The notes beneath the pieces are model-generated. The model saw only the letters and a program-made list of their open reading frames with translations, had not been told where the DNA came from and searched no databases. This document shows positions 16,565-25,671 of a stretch of 64,000 nt of DNA, one piece after another (position 1 is the first letter of the stretch; every line of letters starts with the position of its first letter). Source of the DNA: JANWZL01 sp041640815. GTDB taxonomy: Bacteria > Pseudomonadota > Gammaproteobacteria > Burkholderiales > Thiobacillaceae. The DNA lies in contig JBEPZO010000004.1 in the NCBI GenBank assembly GCA_041640815.1, forward strand, positions 1 to 64,000, in the 5' to 3' direction. A program made the translations under genes and the position numbers.

Positions 16565-16998
16565 TGCCGAGAGAGAAGCAGCGCAGGCCGTCCTCCTTTT
16601 TACGCTTACTCGACTCTATCCATGCCTGTCGCTGCGAAGTCGAGTACGGTCTTTTTTGAAATCCGAGGTGGCCGGCGTGCTGTAGCACCCGTGTAGCATG
16701 TCCGGCGCTGCGGAGGGACAAGGATGTTGCGCAAAGGGAACGCAAAATAGCCGCGAGCACAAGGGCGTGCGCAGCGGCGTAGGGTACAAGTCGCACGATG
16801 ACCGCCAGTGACGGACGCCACGCTGTGTAAGACCTGGACGCGGTGTATGCAAGCGTAGCGGCATACCCAACAAGGTAGCGTAGCGGCCAAAACGGCGTAA
16901 TAACGGGGTTTCGGTGTTGGCTCATATCGGCGGAGCCGATGGTTTGGGCCTGCAGCAACCCGGCTCACGTGACGTAGCGATTTGTGCGCCAATTTATA
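16565..16998. other. Long non-coding or unexplained intergenic segment
   Basis: About 430 bases between the DUF2149 gene and the Fur-controlled promoter of receptor 3. Three overlapping minus-strand open frames exist, but none has a recognisable domain, plausible composition or good ribosome site. The sequence has repeated GTAGCG/TAGC elements. It may be debris of a mobile element or an unrecognised RNA; I could not identify it. Confidence 0.3.
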
Positions 16999-16999
16999 C

Positions 17000-17034
17000 T
17001 TGACCCCAGAACATGAGAATGATTATTATTATTC
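17000..17034 (+). promoter_or_regulatory. Promoter with overlapping Fur box for receptor 3 and the ABC importer
   Basis: A -35 TTGACC (17000-17005) and a -10 TATTAT (17024-17029) are 18 bases apart. The Fur box GAGAATGATTATTATTATTC (17015-17034) covers the -10 element, so Fur binding would block the polymerase directly. Confidence 0.75.
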
Positions 17035-17048
17035 AAACCATCGCGTTA

Positions 17049-17063
17049 GCCAGCCGCCGCCAG
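17049..17063 (+). repeat. CCAGCC leader motif, variant
   Basis: GCCAGCCGCCGCCAG is a variant of the motif, ending 38 bases before ATG 17101. Confidence 0.4.
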
Positions 17064-17100
17064 CAATACCGTTCAGCTGAGTTTCATGAAAGGTATTGTC

Positions 17101-19140
17101 ATGCGTTTTTCTCTATCTTTGCTCGGACTGGCGCCACTGTGTGTCTTCCCCACTGTCCAGGCCGAAGATGCCGCTTATTTGCCTCCCATCTACGTCACTG
17201 CCAAGGGTTATGCGGCCGATGATCTCGAAACCCCCGTGGCGACGAGCGCGCTCGGTCGCGACGAACTGCTGCGCCGCAATGCGCAGAACGTCGGGGATGC
17301 GCTACGCGGCAAGCCGGGCTTGGCCGTCTTCAGCGATGGCGCACAGGGACAGAATCCGGTCATTCGCGGCTTGAAGAAAGAGAGCGTGGTGCTGCTCATC
17401 GACGGCATGCGCCTGAATTCTGCTCAGCCGCAAGGCGCCATCGCCTCCCTCATGACGCTCGGCCTGGCCGAACGCGTCGAAGTGGTGAAAGGTCCGGCGT
17501 CCGTGCTCTATGGCACCGGTGCGCTCGGCGGCGCGATCAACGTCATCCTGCCGCAGGCGCGCTTCGCGCCTGGCGCGACCTTCGACCTGGCCGCGAGCTG
17601 GGACAGCGCGAGCGACGGCACGCGAGGCACTGGCGTAGTCAATCTCTCCCAAGGAGACCACGCCTTCCTGGCAGGCGCATCTCTCGCGCGCATCGGCGAC
17701 TACCGGGCGCCCACCGGCAAGGTCGACCTGACCGGCTACGACAGCGAGGCGCAGCTTGCCCAGTACCGTTTCCGCATCGACGCCGCTCAGCAGTTGCGGG
17801 TTTCTTTCCAGCAACAGATCGACAAGGACGTCTGGTATCCCGGGTCGAAGAAGGCCCATCCGGTCGCGCCTGCGGTCGTGGGGAACATGATCGTTCATTC
17901 CCCGCGTCAGGAGCGTTCGCTGGCCGAAATCGGCTATAGCCGCAAAGGCGCAGGAGATACGCCGCTCAACCTCGACCTGCGCGTCTATCGCCAGGATGTC
18001 GAGCGCACAATCTGGTCGTGGAGCGACCGGCAGCGCGTCGACAAGGCCCGCACAAAAGTCACTTTCGCTACCGACGGCTTCGACGCCAAGGCCGACTGGC
18101 TCGTCCATGAACAACACCTGCTGTCCTTCGGCGTCAATGCATGGCGCATGGAGGCATCGCCGGACCGTTATCTTGCGAATCCGCCTCCGGAGTCGCCGTT
18201 CGTGCGCAATCTACCCTTCGAGGGTGGTCGCCTCTCGGCACTCGGCTACTACATCCAGGACGACATGCGCTTTGGCAAGCTGAACGTGCTCGCTGGCCTG
18301 CGCCACGACACGGTGAAGGGCGACGCCGACTCGATAAATAACGGTGCCGTGACGACCAACCTCGACCGCAAGGACAGCGCCATGTCAGGCAGTCTCGGTC
18401 TGATTTACGAGGTTGCGCCGCTGCTGCGTCCCTTCGCCAGTCTTTCGCGTGGCTTTCGCGCTGGCGAGATGCGCGAGCGCTTTGAGTCCTCGCCGCGCGG
18501 CGATGGTTACCACTATCGGGGCAATCCGCAAATCAAGCCGGAAGTCGCCACGCTCTTCGAGCTGGGCCTGAAAGGCGCCAACAGCGACTTCCAGTATTCG
18601 ACCTCGATCTATCGCAACCGCATTAGCGACTTCATTACCGGACAACCGACGGGCGAGTTCATCGGCGGTTTACCCGTCAAGCAGACGGTCAATCTAGGCG
18701 AAGTCGTCATCAGGGGCTTCGAGGCAAGCGCGCGCTGGCAATTCACGCGCAAGCAGTGGCTCACTGTCGGCTACTCGCGCCTGCGCGGCGAAAACAAGGA
18801 TCTCGGCGAGCCGCTATTCCAGATGCCTGCCGATGAACTGTCGCTCGGCTGGGAGGGGAGTATCGGCCCTGGCGTGACAGTGGATGCGACGTTGCGGCTG
18901 GTGCGCAAGCAGGATCGCATCGCCACCGTGTTCTCGCGCGGTACCGAAAATGCTACGCCGGGTTTCGGCACGCTCGACCTTGGCGCCACCTGGGCTTACG
19001 CCAAGGATCAATGGCTGCGCCTCGCGGTGAAGAATGTCGGAGACAAGGTTTATCACGAGCATCTGACCGAAGGTGTATCAGGTCAGGAAATCAAGGCGCC
19101 AGGCCGTAGCCTGCAATTCGTCTGGCGCGGGATGTTCTGA
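17101..19140 (+). CDS. TonB-dependent receptor 3, heme/hemoglobin type
   Basis: I chose ATG 17101 (AAAGG seven bases upstream); an in-frame ATG at 17086 adds five residues. The protein has ~679 residues with a signal peptide ending FPTVQA. The plug includes GQNPVIRGLKKESVVLLIDG and VEVVKGPASVLYGTGALGG. In the barrel, FRAGEMRERF followed by GNPQIKPE resembles the FRAP...NPNL region of heme receptors. The protein ends WRGMF. It is a close paralogue of the broken receptor at 26613. A TGATG overlap couples it to the next gene. Heme or heme-protein uptake is the likely role. Confidence 0.92.
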   Translation: MRFSLSLLGLAPLCVFPTVQAEDAAYLPPIYVTAKGYAADDLETPVATSALGRDELLRRNAQNVGDALRGKPGLAVFSDGAQGQNPVIRGLKKESVVLLIDGMRLNSAQPQGAIASLMTLGLAERVEVVKGPASVLYGTGALGGAINVILPQARFAPGATFDLAASWDSASDGTRGTGVVNLSQGDHAFLAGASLARIGDYRAPTGKVDLTGYDSEAQLAQYRFRIDAAQQLRVSFQQQIDKDVWYPGSKKAHPVAPAVVGNMIVHSPRQERSLAEIGYSRKGAGDTPLNLDLRVYRQDVERTIWSWSDRQRVDKARTKVTFATDGFDAKADWLVHEQHLLSFGVNAWRMEASPDRYLANPPPESPFVRNLPFEGGRLSALGYYIQDDMRFGKLNVLAGLRHDTVKGDADSINNGAVTTNLDRKDSAMSGSLGLIYEVAPLLRPFASLSRGFRAGEMRERFESSPRGDGYHYRGNPQIKPEVATLFELGLKGANSDFQYSTSIYRNRISDFITGQPTGEFIGGLPVKQTVNLGEVVIRGFEASARWQFTRKQWLTVGYSRLRGENKDLGEPLFQMPADELSLGWEGSIGPGVTVDATLRLVRKQDRIATVFSRGTENATPGFGTLDLGATWAYAKDQWLRLAVKNVGDKVYHEHLTEGVSGQEIKAPGRSLQFVWRGMF

Positions 19141-20141
19141 TGCATAGACTACTTACATTCGTGATAGGCGCCTGCCTGGCAGCCGCTTTTTTTGCTTTCA
19201 CTGGCTCGGCCTATGCCAAGCTGTCGAAACTTGTGCTGTCCGGCCCCTACGCTGCGGTGTCGTACCCACTGATCCATATGGTCGATAGCGGCGCGCTCAA
19301 GGACGTGGCTGAAACCATCGAGTTTCGCCCGTGGAAAGACCCCGATCAGTTGCGCGCGCTGGCGCTCGACAAAAACACCGATGTCGCCTTCATGGCAATG
19401 CCGACCAACGTCGCCGCCAACCTCTACAACCGCGGCGTCAAACTGAAGCTGCTCAACGTTTCTACCTGGGGCGTGCTGTGGCTGGTCTCGCGCGATCCGA
19501 ACCTCAAGAGACTCGTCGATTTCAAGCGGAAAGAAATCCTTATGCCTTTCCGTGCCGACATGCCCGACATCGTGTTTCAGGTCCTGGCGGAGAAACAAGG
19601 GCTGGATGTGAAGCGCGACTTCAAACTGCGCTACGTGGGCACGCCACTTGATGCCATGCAGCTGCTGATCACGCGTCGCGCCGACCATGCGCTACTCGCC
19701 GAGCCGGCCGTCTCGGTTGCGCTGCGCAAGACACAGTCTTTCCCGATCAGCCTTATTGCACCCAAGCTGTACCGCAGCGTCGATTTGCAGCAGGAGTGGG
19801 GGCGTGTGTTCCAGCGCGAGGCGCGCATCCCGCAGGCGGGGATTGTGGCATTGGGCAAGGCCCTCGGCGAGCCAGCACTGGTCAGAAAATTCCAGCAGGC
19901 CTACGCTGCCTCGCTCGCCTGGTGCGAGCGGCATGCGGACGAATGCGGCAAGCTGGTGGCGAGCCGTGTCGACATGCTCACGCCGGAAGGCGTAGCCGAC
20001 TCGGTGCGCTTGGATAACGCCGCGTTCATTACAGGGAAGGATGCGCGGCCCGAGCTCGAATTCTTCTTTGGCCTGCTGCACGCCCGCCAGCCGGGAGTGA
20101 TCGGCGGCAAGCTGCCGGACGCGGGCTTCTACGGGCAATGA
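19140..20141 (+). CDS. NitT/TauT-type ABC importer substrate-binding protein
   Basis: The 333-residue protein has a signal peptide (GACLAAAFFAFTGSAYA) and the fold of NMT1/THI5-like binding proteins: an LVLSGPYAAVSYPLIHM start, DVAFMAMPTNVAANL, then ADHALLAEPAVSVAL. Such proteins bind small organic anions or precursors (sulfonates, pyrimidines, nitrate). Here the gene is fused by overlap to a heme-type receptor under Fur control, so its ligand could be an iron chelate or a product of heme processing; sequence does not decide. The next gene overlaps its stop by ATGA. Confidence 0.85.
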   Translation: MHRLLTFVIGACLAAAFFAFTGSAYAKLSKLVLSGPYAAVSYPLIHMVDSGALKDVAETIEFRPWKDPDQLRALALDKNTDVAFMAMPTNVAANLYNRGVKLKLLNVSTWGVLWLVSRDPNLKRLVDFKRKEILMPFRADMPDIVFQVLAEKQGLDVKRDFKLRYVGTPLDAMQLLITRRADHALLAEPAVSVALRKTQSFPISLIAPKLYRSVDLQQEWGRVFQREARIPQAGIVALGKALGEPALVRKFQQAYAASLAWCERHADECGKLVASRVDMLTPEGVADSVRLDNAAFITGKDARPELEFFFGLLHARQPGVIGGKLPDAGFYGQ

Positions 20142-20929
20142 CGCTGCTGTCACGCTGGCTGTCCGGCCTGCCCGCCTATCTGTGGAGCGGTTGGGGCGCA
20201 GTTTCGAGCCTTTTTCTCTTCGTCGCGGCCTGGGAGGCGCTCAGCCTCGCCTATGGGCCGTTGATCCTACCCCATCCCGCTGCTGCCTTCGGTAGACTGA
20301 TTGAGCTCTTCGAGAACGGCACCGCCTGGTCTGAGCTTGCTGTCACTGCGCGCCGCGCGATGGCCGGCTTGGCCCTCGCCATTGTTGCCGGCAGCGCGCT
20401 CGGACTGCTAGCCGGCCTGTCGTCGACGGCTGCCATGCTAGCGCGGCCGATCGTCACGGTGCTGCTCGGCACGCCGCCGATCGCTTGGTTGGTGCTGGCG
20501 ATGATCTGGTTCGGCGCCAGCGATGGCACGCCCGTGTTCACGGTGCTGGCTGCCTGCTTTCCAGTGATCTTCGTCGGCGCCTTGCAAGGCACGCGTACTC
20601 TCGACCACCACCTCAAGGATCTGGCACATGCTTTCCGCCTGCCGTGGCAGATGCGGCTGGCCGACCTGTATCTGCCGCATGTCGTCTCGTACCTGTTTCC
20701 GGCCTGGATCAACGCGCTCGGCAATGCCTGGCGCGTAGTCGTCATGGCCGAGCTATTGTCCTCTGCCGATGGCGTTGGCGCTGCACTGGCCGTGGCACGC
20801 AGCCAGTTGGACATGGATGCCGCACTGGCCTGGATCGCCGCCGTCGTGCTGGCGCTTCTGGCTGTCGAATACCTGCTGCTAGAGCCGATCAAGCGCGAGC
20901 TGGAGCGCTGGCGGCACACTGAAAGATGA
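20138..20929 (+). CDS. NitT/TauT-type ABC importer permease
   Basis: This 263-residue integral membrane protein starts at ATG 20138 (ATGA overlap with the binding protein). About six helices are visible; the BPD_transp_1 coupling motif region reads YLPHVVSYLFPAWINALGNAWR, with the family-typical EAA-loop spacing. It forms the inner-membrane channel of the importer, with the binding protein before it and the ATPase after it. Confidence 0.9.
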   Translation: MTLLSRWLSGLPAYLWSGWGAVSSLFLFVAAWEALSLAYGPLILPHPAAAFGRLIELFENGTAWSELAVTARRAMAGLALAIVAGSALGLLAGLSSTAAMLARPIVTVLLGTPPIAWLVLAMIWFGASDGTPVFTVLAACFPVIFVGALQGTRTLDHHLKDLAHAFRLPWQMRLADLYLPHVVSYLFPAWINALGNAWRVVVMAELLSSADGVGAALAVARSQLDMDAALAWIAAVVLALLAVEYLLLEPIKRELERWRHTER

Positions 20930-20938
20930 TCGATAAAG

Positions 20939-21667
20939 ATGCTGCGAATTTTTCACCTTCGCCATATTTTCGCGCAAAAAACAGTGCTGGACGGCATTGA
21001 GTTCGAGCTGACTACCGGGCAGGTGATTGCCATCGTAGGCCCCTCCGGTTGTGGTAAGACTACATTGCTGCATCTTGTCGCGGGTCTGCTCCCATTGCAG
21101 GAAGGGACGCTGGAGAACGGCTTCGTGCGTCCTGCTGTGATGTTTCAGCAACCACGCCTGCTACCCTGGAAAACTGCGCGCGAGAACATTGCGCTAGGTC
21201 TCAAGGCAGCCGGCCGGCCGGTCGAGGAACGCGATGGTTTGGCACTGGCGATGGGAGAGGCCGTAGGTCTCGATATGGCAACCCTTGATCTATATCCGCA
21301 CCAACTCTCCGGCGGCATGCAAAGCCGTGTCGCGCTGGCGCGCGCGCTGGTGCTAGAACCGGACTTGCTGCTGATGGACGAGCCGTTCTCCGCTCTGGAC
21401 ATCGGTCTCAAAATACAGCTTTATCGTCTGCTGCTTGAATACCGAAGAGCGCGTAAAGTGGCTATTTTGATGATTACTCACGACCTCATGGAAGCCGTGC
21501 GCCTCGCCGATATCATCCTCGTCATGGCTGCCGACCCGGGTCGCTTCGTCCACCGACTCGCCCTCGATATGCCGGCAGCGGCGCGCGATGACGACTTCGT
21601 TCACCGCATCACCGCGGAATTTCTCCATGCGCCCGAGGTGCGCGCGAGCTTCGGCCTGCCATGTTGA
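20939..21667 (+). CDS. NitT/TauT-type ABC importer ATP-binding protein
   Basis: The protein has 242 residues from ATG 20939. Walker A is GPSGCGKTT, the Q-loop is MFQQPRLLPWKT, the signature is LSGGMQSRVALARAL, Walker B is LLLMDEPFSALD, and the switch histidine is ITHD. The sequence is complete. Its last codons overlap the start of nnrS (ATGTTGA), so NnrS is translated from the same message. Confidence 0.93.
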   Translation: MLRIFHLRHIFAQKTVLDGIEFELTTGQVIAIVGPSGCGKTTLLHLVAGLLPLQEGTLENGFVRPAVMFQQPRLLPWKTARENIALGLKAAGRPVEERDGLALAMGEAVGLDMATLDLYPHQLSGGMQSRVALARALVLEPDLLLMDEPFSALDIGLKIQLYRLLLEYRRARKVAILMITHDLMEAVRLADIILVMAADPGRFVHRLALDMPAAARDDDFVHRITAEFLHAPEVRASFGLPC

Positions 21668-22869
21668 GGCCTGGCCATCCGTTTTGGAGCTGCGCCCTGC
21701 GACCCTTCTTCCTCTGCGCGGCGTTGGCTGCGCCGCTCCTCATGCTGACGTGGCTCGCCTTTCTCGTCCTCGGCCTGCCGCTGCCCGGTGTTCCCGGCGG
21801 CCCCTTCGTCTGGCATGCGCACGAACTGCTTTTGGGCTTCGCGCTTGCCGCGATGACGGGTTTCCTATTGACTGCCGTGCCCTCTTTCGTCGGCGGTGCG
21901 GATTTCGGCGCCATGCCGCTACGCGCGCTCGCCGGACTTTGGCTGATCGGCCGCTTGGCTTTCAACCTCTCGGGCGCACTGGGTGCACCGGCGCTCGCCG
22001 TTTCCGGTCTTGCCCATCTGACGCTGGTAGGCGGTCTGGCCTATCTCACCGCGCCGCGCCTGTGGCGCGATACCGAGCGGCGCCACGCATCCTTTCTCTG
22101 GGCGCTGGCGGGCTTCGCGTTTTGCATCGCGGGTTTCTACTTCGACGCGCTGCGGGGCACGCCGCCCACACGCTGGCTACACGCGACGCTCGGCGTCTAC
22201 ATGATGCTGATTGTCATCGCGCTCTCGCGCATCTCGATGCGCATTGTGAACCACGCCATCGCGGAGGCGGGCATCGCCGGGCTTGCCTACATCGCCCGCC
22301 CGCCGCGCCGCAAGCTCGCCATCGTCTGCATCGGCCTTTACACGGCTGCGGAATTTTTTTTGCCAGGCACGCGCTTCGCCGGCTGGCTGGCGCTCGCCGC
22401 CGCCGCCGCGCTGCTCAACCTGATGAACGACTGGCGCATCGGTCGCGCGCTGTTCCGGCTCCGGCCCGCGATGCTCTTTGGCGTCTATATCTTCATGGCG
22501 GCGGGCTATGCGACGCTTGGCGTCGCGCTGGTGTTCGATACTGACGCCATCAGCGCCGGCCTCCACCTGTTGACCGTCGGTGCGCTTGGCATTGCCATCT
22601 ACGCCGTGATGAGCATCGCCGGCCGCGTCCATTGCGGCCAACCTTTCGAGACGCGCGCGTGGCTACCGTCAGGCGCCATCTTGTTGGCGCTGGCCGCGCT
22701 GCTGCGCGCGCTCGCCACCTGGCCGGCGGCGCATCCCCTCTACCTTTGGCTGTCCTCCGGCCTTCTTTGGTGCGTCGCTTACGGGCTGTTCGCCTGGTAT
22801 ATGCTGCCCCTGTTTCTCGCGCCGCGCGCCGATGGCTTGCACGGCTGCCGAGGGACGGCCATCCCCTGA
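21661..22869 (+). CDS. nnrS: NnrS family heme-copper membrane protein
   Basis: This 402-residue protein has about twelve hydrophobic helices. NnrS hallmarks are present: the start MLRPGHPFWSCALRPFFL, the early histidine pair FVWHAHELLLGFALAAMTGF, and the late GLHLLTVGALGIAIYAVMSI. NnrS proteins bind heme and copper and are tied to nitric oxide stress. Finding it as last gene of a Fur-controlled heme uptake unit is unusual; it may be a heme-binding membrane protein used in uptake or a protector during heme release. Confidence 0.9.
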   Translation: MLRPGHPFWSCALRPFFLCAALAAPLLMLTWLAFLVLGLPLPGVPGGPFVWHAHELLLGFALAAMTGFLLTAVPSFVGGADFGAMPLRALAGLWLIGRLAFNLSGALGAPALAVSGLAHLTLVGGLAYLTAPRLWRDTERRHASFLWALAGFAFCIAGFYFDALRGTPPTRWLHATLGVYMMLIVIALSRISMRIVNHAIAEAGIAGLAYIARPPRRKLAIVCIGLYTAAEFFLPGTRFAGWLALAAAAALLNLMNDWRIGRALFRLRPAMLFGVYIFMAAGYATLGVALVFDTDAISAGLHLLTVGALGIAIYAVMSIAGRVHCGQPFETRAWLPSGAILLALAALLRALATWPAAHPLYLWLSSGLLWCVAYGLFAWYMLPLFLAPRADGLHGCRGTAIP

Positions 22870-23023
22870 ACGAACGTCGTCCTGCCTGGGCCGACTTTCA
22901 TTGGCGCGAGCGAGAGTCATTGCGATAGCTATCGGAAAACAAACAATTAGATTCGCTCCCGCGTCGGGCATAACATTCCTCCCGTCGCAGGATGACTGCA
23001 AACCAATCAACCAAACCAATCAA

Positions 23024-24661
23024 CCTAAAAACCGCAGTTGCCGCACCTGAACGAGCTGAGATACAAGACGGGGCAAGGGATTTGGGCAAATAGGAGGAGT
23101 CACCCAATGGGTGAGTCGAAACTGAAGCGACTGAAGCAGGAGGAAGCCTTGCAAAGAAGCACCGGGCTGCAAACGGTCGGCGGCAAGATACACGTCCGCT
23201 GGGAAGCGGATAGCGCGGCGACGCCGATGGGGCAACTGGCCTACTCCATTGAATTTCTCCACCTGACGGGACTCTGGTCGCGCTGGCAGGAAGCCTGTCC
23301 GCTGTCGTACACGAGTGGCAATGCGCCGAGCAAGGCCGATGTCCTGGGCACCTGGCTGCTGTCCATCCTCTCGGGTCACAAGCGCTACGCCCATGTCGCC
23401 GCCATGCGCTGCGACGGCGTCAATCCGGGTCTCCTGGGCTGCGCCAAGGTCATCTCTGAAAACGCGCTGCGCCGAGTACTCTCGCGCATTCCCGAGACGC
23501 AAGGCGTGGGCTGGTTGGACGGTCACCTCTGCGAGAGCGTGACGCCCCTGCTGGACGCTGCCTGGATACTGGACATCGACACCACCATCAAGCCGCTCTA
23601 CGGCAAGCAAGAGGGTGCGCTCATCTCCTACAACCCGCACAAGCCCGGTCGTCCCTCCCACAGCTACCACACCTATCTCATGGCGGGACTGCGCCTGGTG
23701 CTGGGCGTGGAAGTGCGCGCCGGTAACGAGCACAGCGCCGCCCACAGTCAGCCCGGCCTGTTGCAACTGCTGGACGAACTGCCCCAAGAACGGAAACCCC
23801 GACTGGTCCGAGGCGACAACGCCTTCGGCAACGACGCGATGATGCGCGCTCTGGAAGCGCGCCATCAGCCCTACCTGTTCAAGCTCAAACTGACCAAGAA
23901 CACCAAGCGCTACATCGGACGCTTGTTCCACGAGCCGGACTGGCTACCGGCCGGCCAGGGCTGGGAAGGCAAGGACGGGGAACTGGCGCTGACCGGCTGG
24001 ACAAACCCACGTCGGGTGGTGGTGCTGCGCCGCCCCTTGGCCGGCGAGATCGTGCTGGCGGGAGAGCGGGAAGGCCAACAGGTTCTCGCCTTCGTCGAAG
24101 CGGACCGCAAAGCGGGGAAGACCATCACGGGCTACGAATATGCCGTCCTGGTGACCAACACCGAGTATGAGGTCTTGAGTCTGGGGCAACTGTATCGAGA
24201 CCGGGCGGATGCCGAGAATGCCTTTGACGAGTTGAAGAACCAGTGGGGCTGGGGGGGCTTCACCGCCCATGATCTGCATCGTTGCCAACTGGCGGCGCGG
24301 GCCGTGGCGCTGGTCTACAACTGGTGGAGTCTGTTCGTGCGTCTGGCGAATCGAGAAGCCCGGCGCGAGGCGATCACCAGTCGGCCTTGGTTGATGACTT
24401 CCGTGGGCCGCCGCACGGAACACGCCGGTCAGACCACCCTGACGCTGACCGGCCTACACGCCGAATTCGACAAGGCGCGGGTCGCTCTGATGCGGGTCTC
24501 CGCCTTGCTTCAGGAGTGGGTGACCACGGCTGCGGAGCAGTTCAAATCAAGAACCGTTTGGGCGCTCTGTTGTGATCAACTCAAACGCGCCCTGGCCGCG
24601 ATTGGGCCACCGTCTGGTCTCGCGTTGCCTGACAGGTCACAGGGCAACTGCGGTTTTTAGG
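23024..24661 (+). mobile_element. Insertion sequence with 19-bp terminal inverted repeats
   Basis: The left end (23024-23042) and right end (24643-24661) are perfect 19-bp inverted repeats beginning CCTAAAAACCGCAGTTGCC. One transposase gene fills the element and its stop codon lies inside the right repeat. Flanks are ATCAA on the left and ATTAA on the right, with no clear target duplication. The left neighbour is nnrS and the right neighbour is a truncated ahpF, so a deletion or recombination between copies probably occurred here. Confidence 0.9.
23107..24660 (+). CDS. DDE transposase (IS1380/IS4-like)
   Basis: The 517-residue protein starts at ATG 23107 after AGGAGGAG. The catalytic DDE pattern is visible: ILDIDTTIKPLYG (first Asp), LVRGDNAFGND (second Asp) and LYRDRADAENAFDELKNQWG (Glu, in the Y-R-E-type region). 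It is intact by length and frame. Exact IS family assignment (IS1380 versus another DDE_Tnp_1 group) is uncertain from memory. Confidence 0.9.
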   Translation: MGESKLKRLKQEEALQRSTGLQTVGGKIHVRWEADSAATPMGQLAYSIEFLHLTGLWSRWQEACPLSYTSGNAPSKADVLGTWLLSILSGHKRYAHVAAMRCDGVNPGLLGCAKVISENALRRVLSRIPETQGVGWLDGHLCESVTPLLDAAWILDIDTTIKPLYGKQEGALISYNPHKPGRPSHSYHTYLMAGLRLVLGVEVRAGNEHSAAHSQPGLLQLLDELPQERKPRLVRGDNAFGNDAMMRALEARHQPYLFKLKLTKNTKRYIGRLFHEPDWLPAGQGWEGKDGELALTGWTNPRRVVVLRRPLAGEIVLAGEREGQQVLAFVEADRKAGKTITGYEYAVLVTNTEYEVLSLGQLYRDRADAENAFDELKNQWGWGGFTAHDLHRCQLAARAVALVYNWWSLFVRLANREARREAITSRPWLMTSVGRRTEHAGQTTLTLTGLHAEFDKARVALMRVSALLQEWVTTAAEQFKSRTVWALCCDQLKRALAAIGPPSGLALPDRSQGNCGF

Positions 24662-25321
24662 ATTAAAGCTCGCCAGCGGCGCGATTCTCAAGGCCAGAGC
24701 CGTCATCCTCGCTACCGGCGCGCGTTGGCGTGAACTGAACGTGCCCGGCGAGCAGGAATTCAAGGGCAAGGGCGTCTGCTTCTGTCCGCACTGCGACGGG
24801 CCCTTGTTCAAGGGCAAGCGCGTCGCGGTGATCGGCGGCGGCAATTCGGGCGTCGAAGCGGCCATCGACCTGGCCGGCATCGTCGGCCACGTCACGCTGC
24901 TGGAATTCGGCGACGCGCTGCGCGCCGACGCGGTACTGCAAAACAAGCTGTACAGCCTGGCCAACGTCACGGTGATCAAGAGCGCGCAGACCACCGAGAT
25001 CACCGGCGCCGACGGCATGGTCAACGGCCTCGCCTACACCGACCGCCTGACCGGCCAGGCACAGCACATCGCGCTGCAAGGGGTGTTCGTACAGATCGGC
25101 CTGTTGCCCAATACCGACTGGCTGAAAGGCGTGGTGAGCCTCTCGCGCTTCGGTGAGATCGAGATCGACGCGAAGTGCCGGACCAGCCAGCCGGGTATTT
25201 TCGCCGCAGGCGACTGCACGACGGTGCCGTACAAGCAGATCGTCATCGCCATGAGCGAGGGCGCCAAGCCGCGCTGACCGCGTTCGATCACCTGATCCGC
25301 GCCTCGGCGCCGGCCGGCTGA
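24662..25321 (+). pseudogene. ahpF: ahpF, alkyl hydroperoxide reductase subunit F, 5'-truncated and frameshifted
   Basis: The frame opens directly beside the IS right repeat and encodes the C-terminal ~200 residues of AhpF. It includes the redox CPHCDG motif, NAD-binding VAVIGGGNSGVEAAIDLAG and GIFAAGDCTTVPYKQI. The N-terminal thioredoxin-like and FAD halves are missing. Near the end GAKPR-stop (25277) replaces the usual GAKAALTAFDHLIRA; restoring one G after GCCAAG recovers that ending down to TGA 25319-25321. The gene is therefore doubly broken. No ahpC lies in the window. Confidence 0.85.
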
Positions 25322-25671
25322 GTACCCTGCGGCGCGGGCCGCCGCCGCATGCGGCGCCTTGAAACCGGCGAAACCGAGGTTCTGGACCCCGGCGTGGCCG
25401 GGGCGTGAATCTCCCATCAACCGGGTGCGTGCGAATGAATTCGCACCTACATCAGTTACCGCTTGACCCCGCATCATTCAACGCCCACCGCGGCGCCCAG
25501 AATTATTCACCCCTCACAAAAAACCCCTTGCAAATACGACTGATTCGCAATTATTGTATTTCACCATGCGCCTTCCGACCTCGCCGATCCGGCCTGGACG
25601 AACGGAGGCTTCCCCGCCAGCCAGTTCGCAGCGCGACCAGCCAGCCAGCATGCACAACGAAGGAGGCTGCC
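25322..25671 (+). promoter_or_regulatory. Leader region with weak Fur-like site and CCAGCCAGC motifs
   Basis: The 350 bases between ahpF and the next small ORF hold no convincing gene. An imperfect Fur-like AT-rich segment lies near 25538-25562 (TGATTCGCAATTATTGTATT). Two CCAGCCAGC motifs occur at 25616-25624 and 25636-25649. An A6CCCC segment at 25519-25528 is noted without assignment. Confidence 0.35.
25616..25649 (+). repeat. Two CCAGCCAGC leader motifs
   Basis: GCCAGCCAG at 25616-25624 and CCAGCCAGCCAGC within 25636-25649, ending 23 bases before ATG 25672. Confidence 0.5.

Noticed and set aside
16425..16958. Minus-strand frame of 177 codons upstream of receptor 3
   Set aside because: It overlaps the DUF2149 gene, competes with two other overlapping frames and shows no domain or ribosome site.
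16620..16990. Group II intron or CRISPR-like array
   Set aside because: No domain V-like hairpin, reverse transcriptase or regularly spaced direct repeats could be seen.
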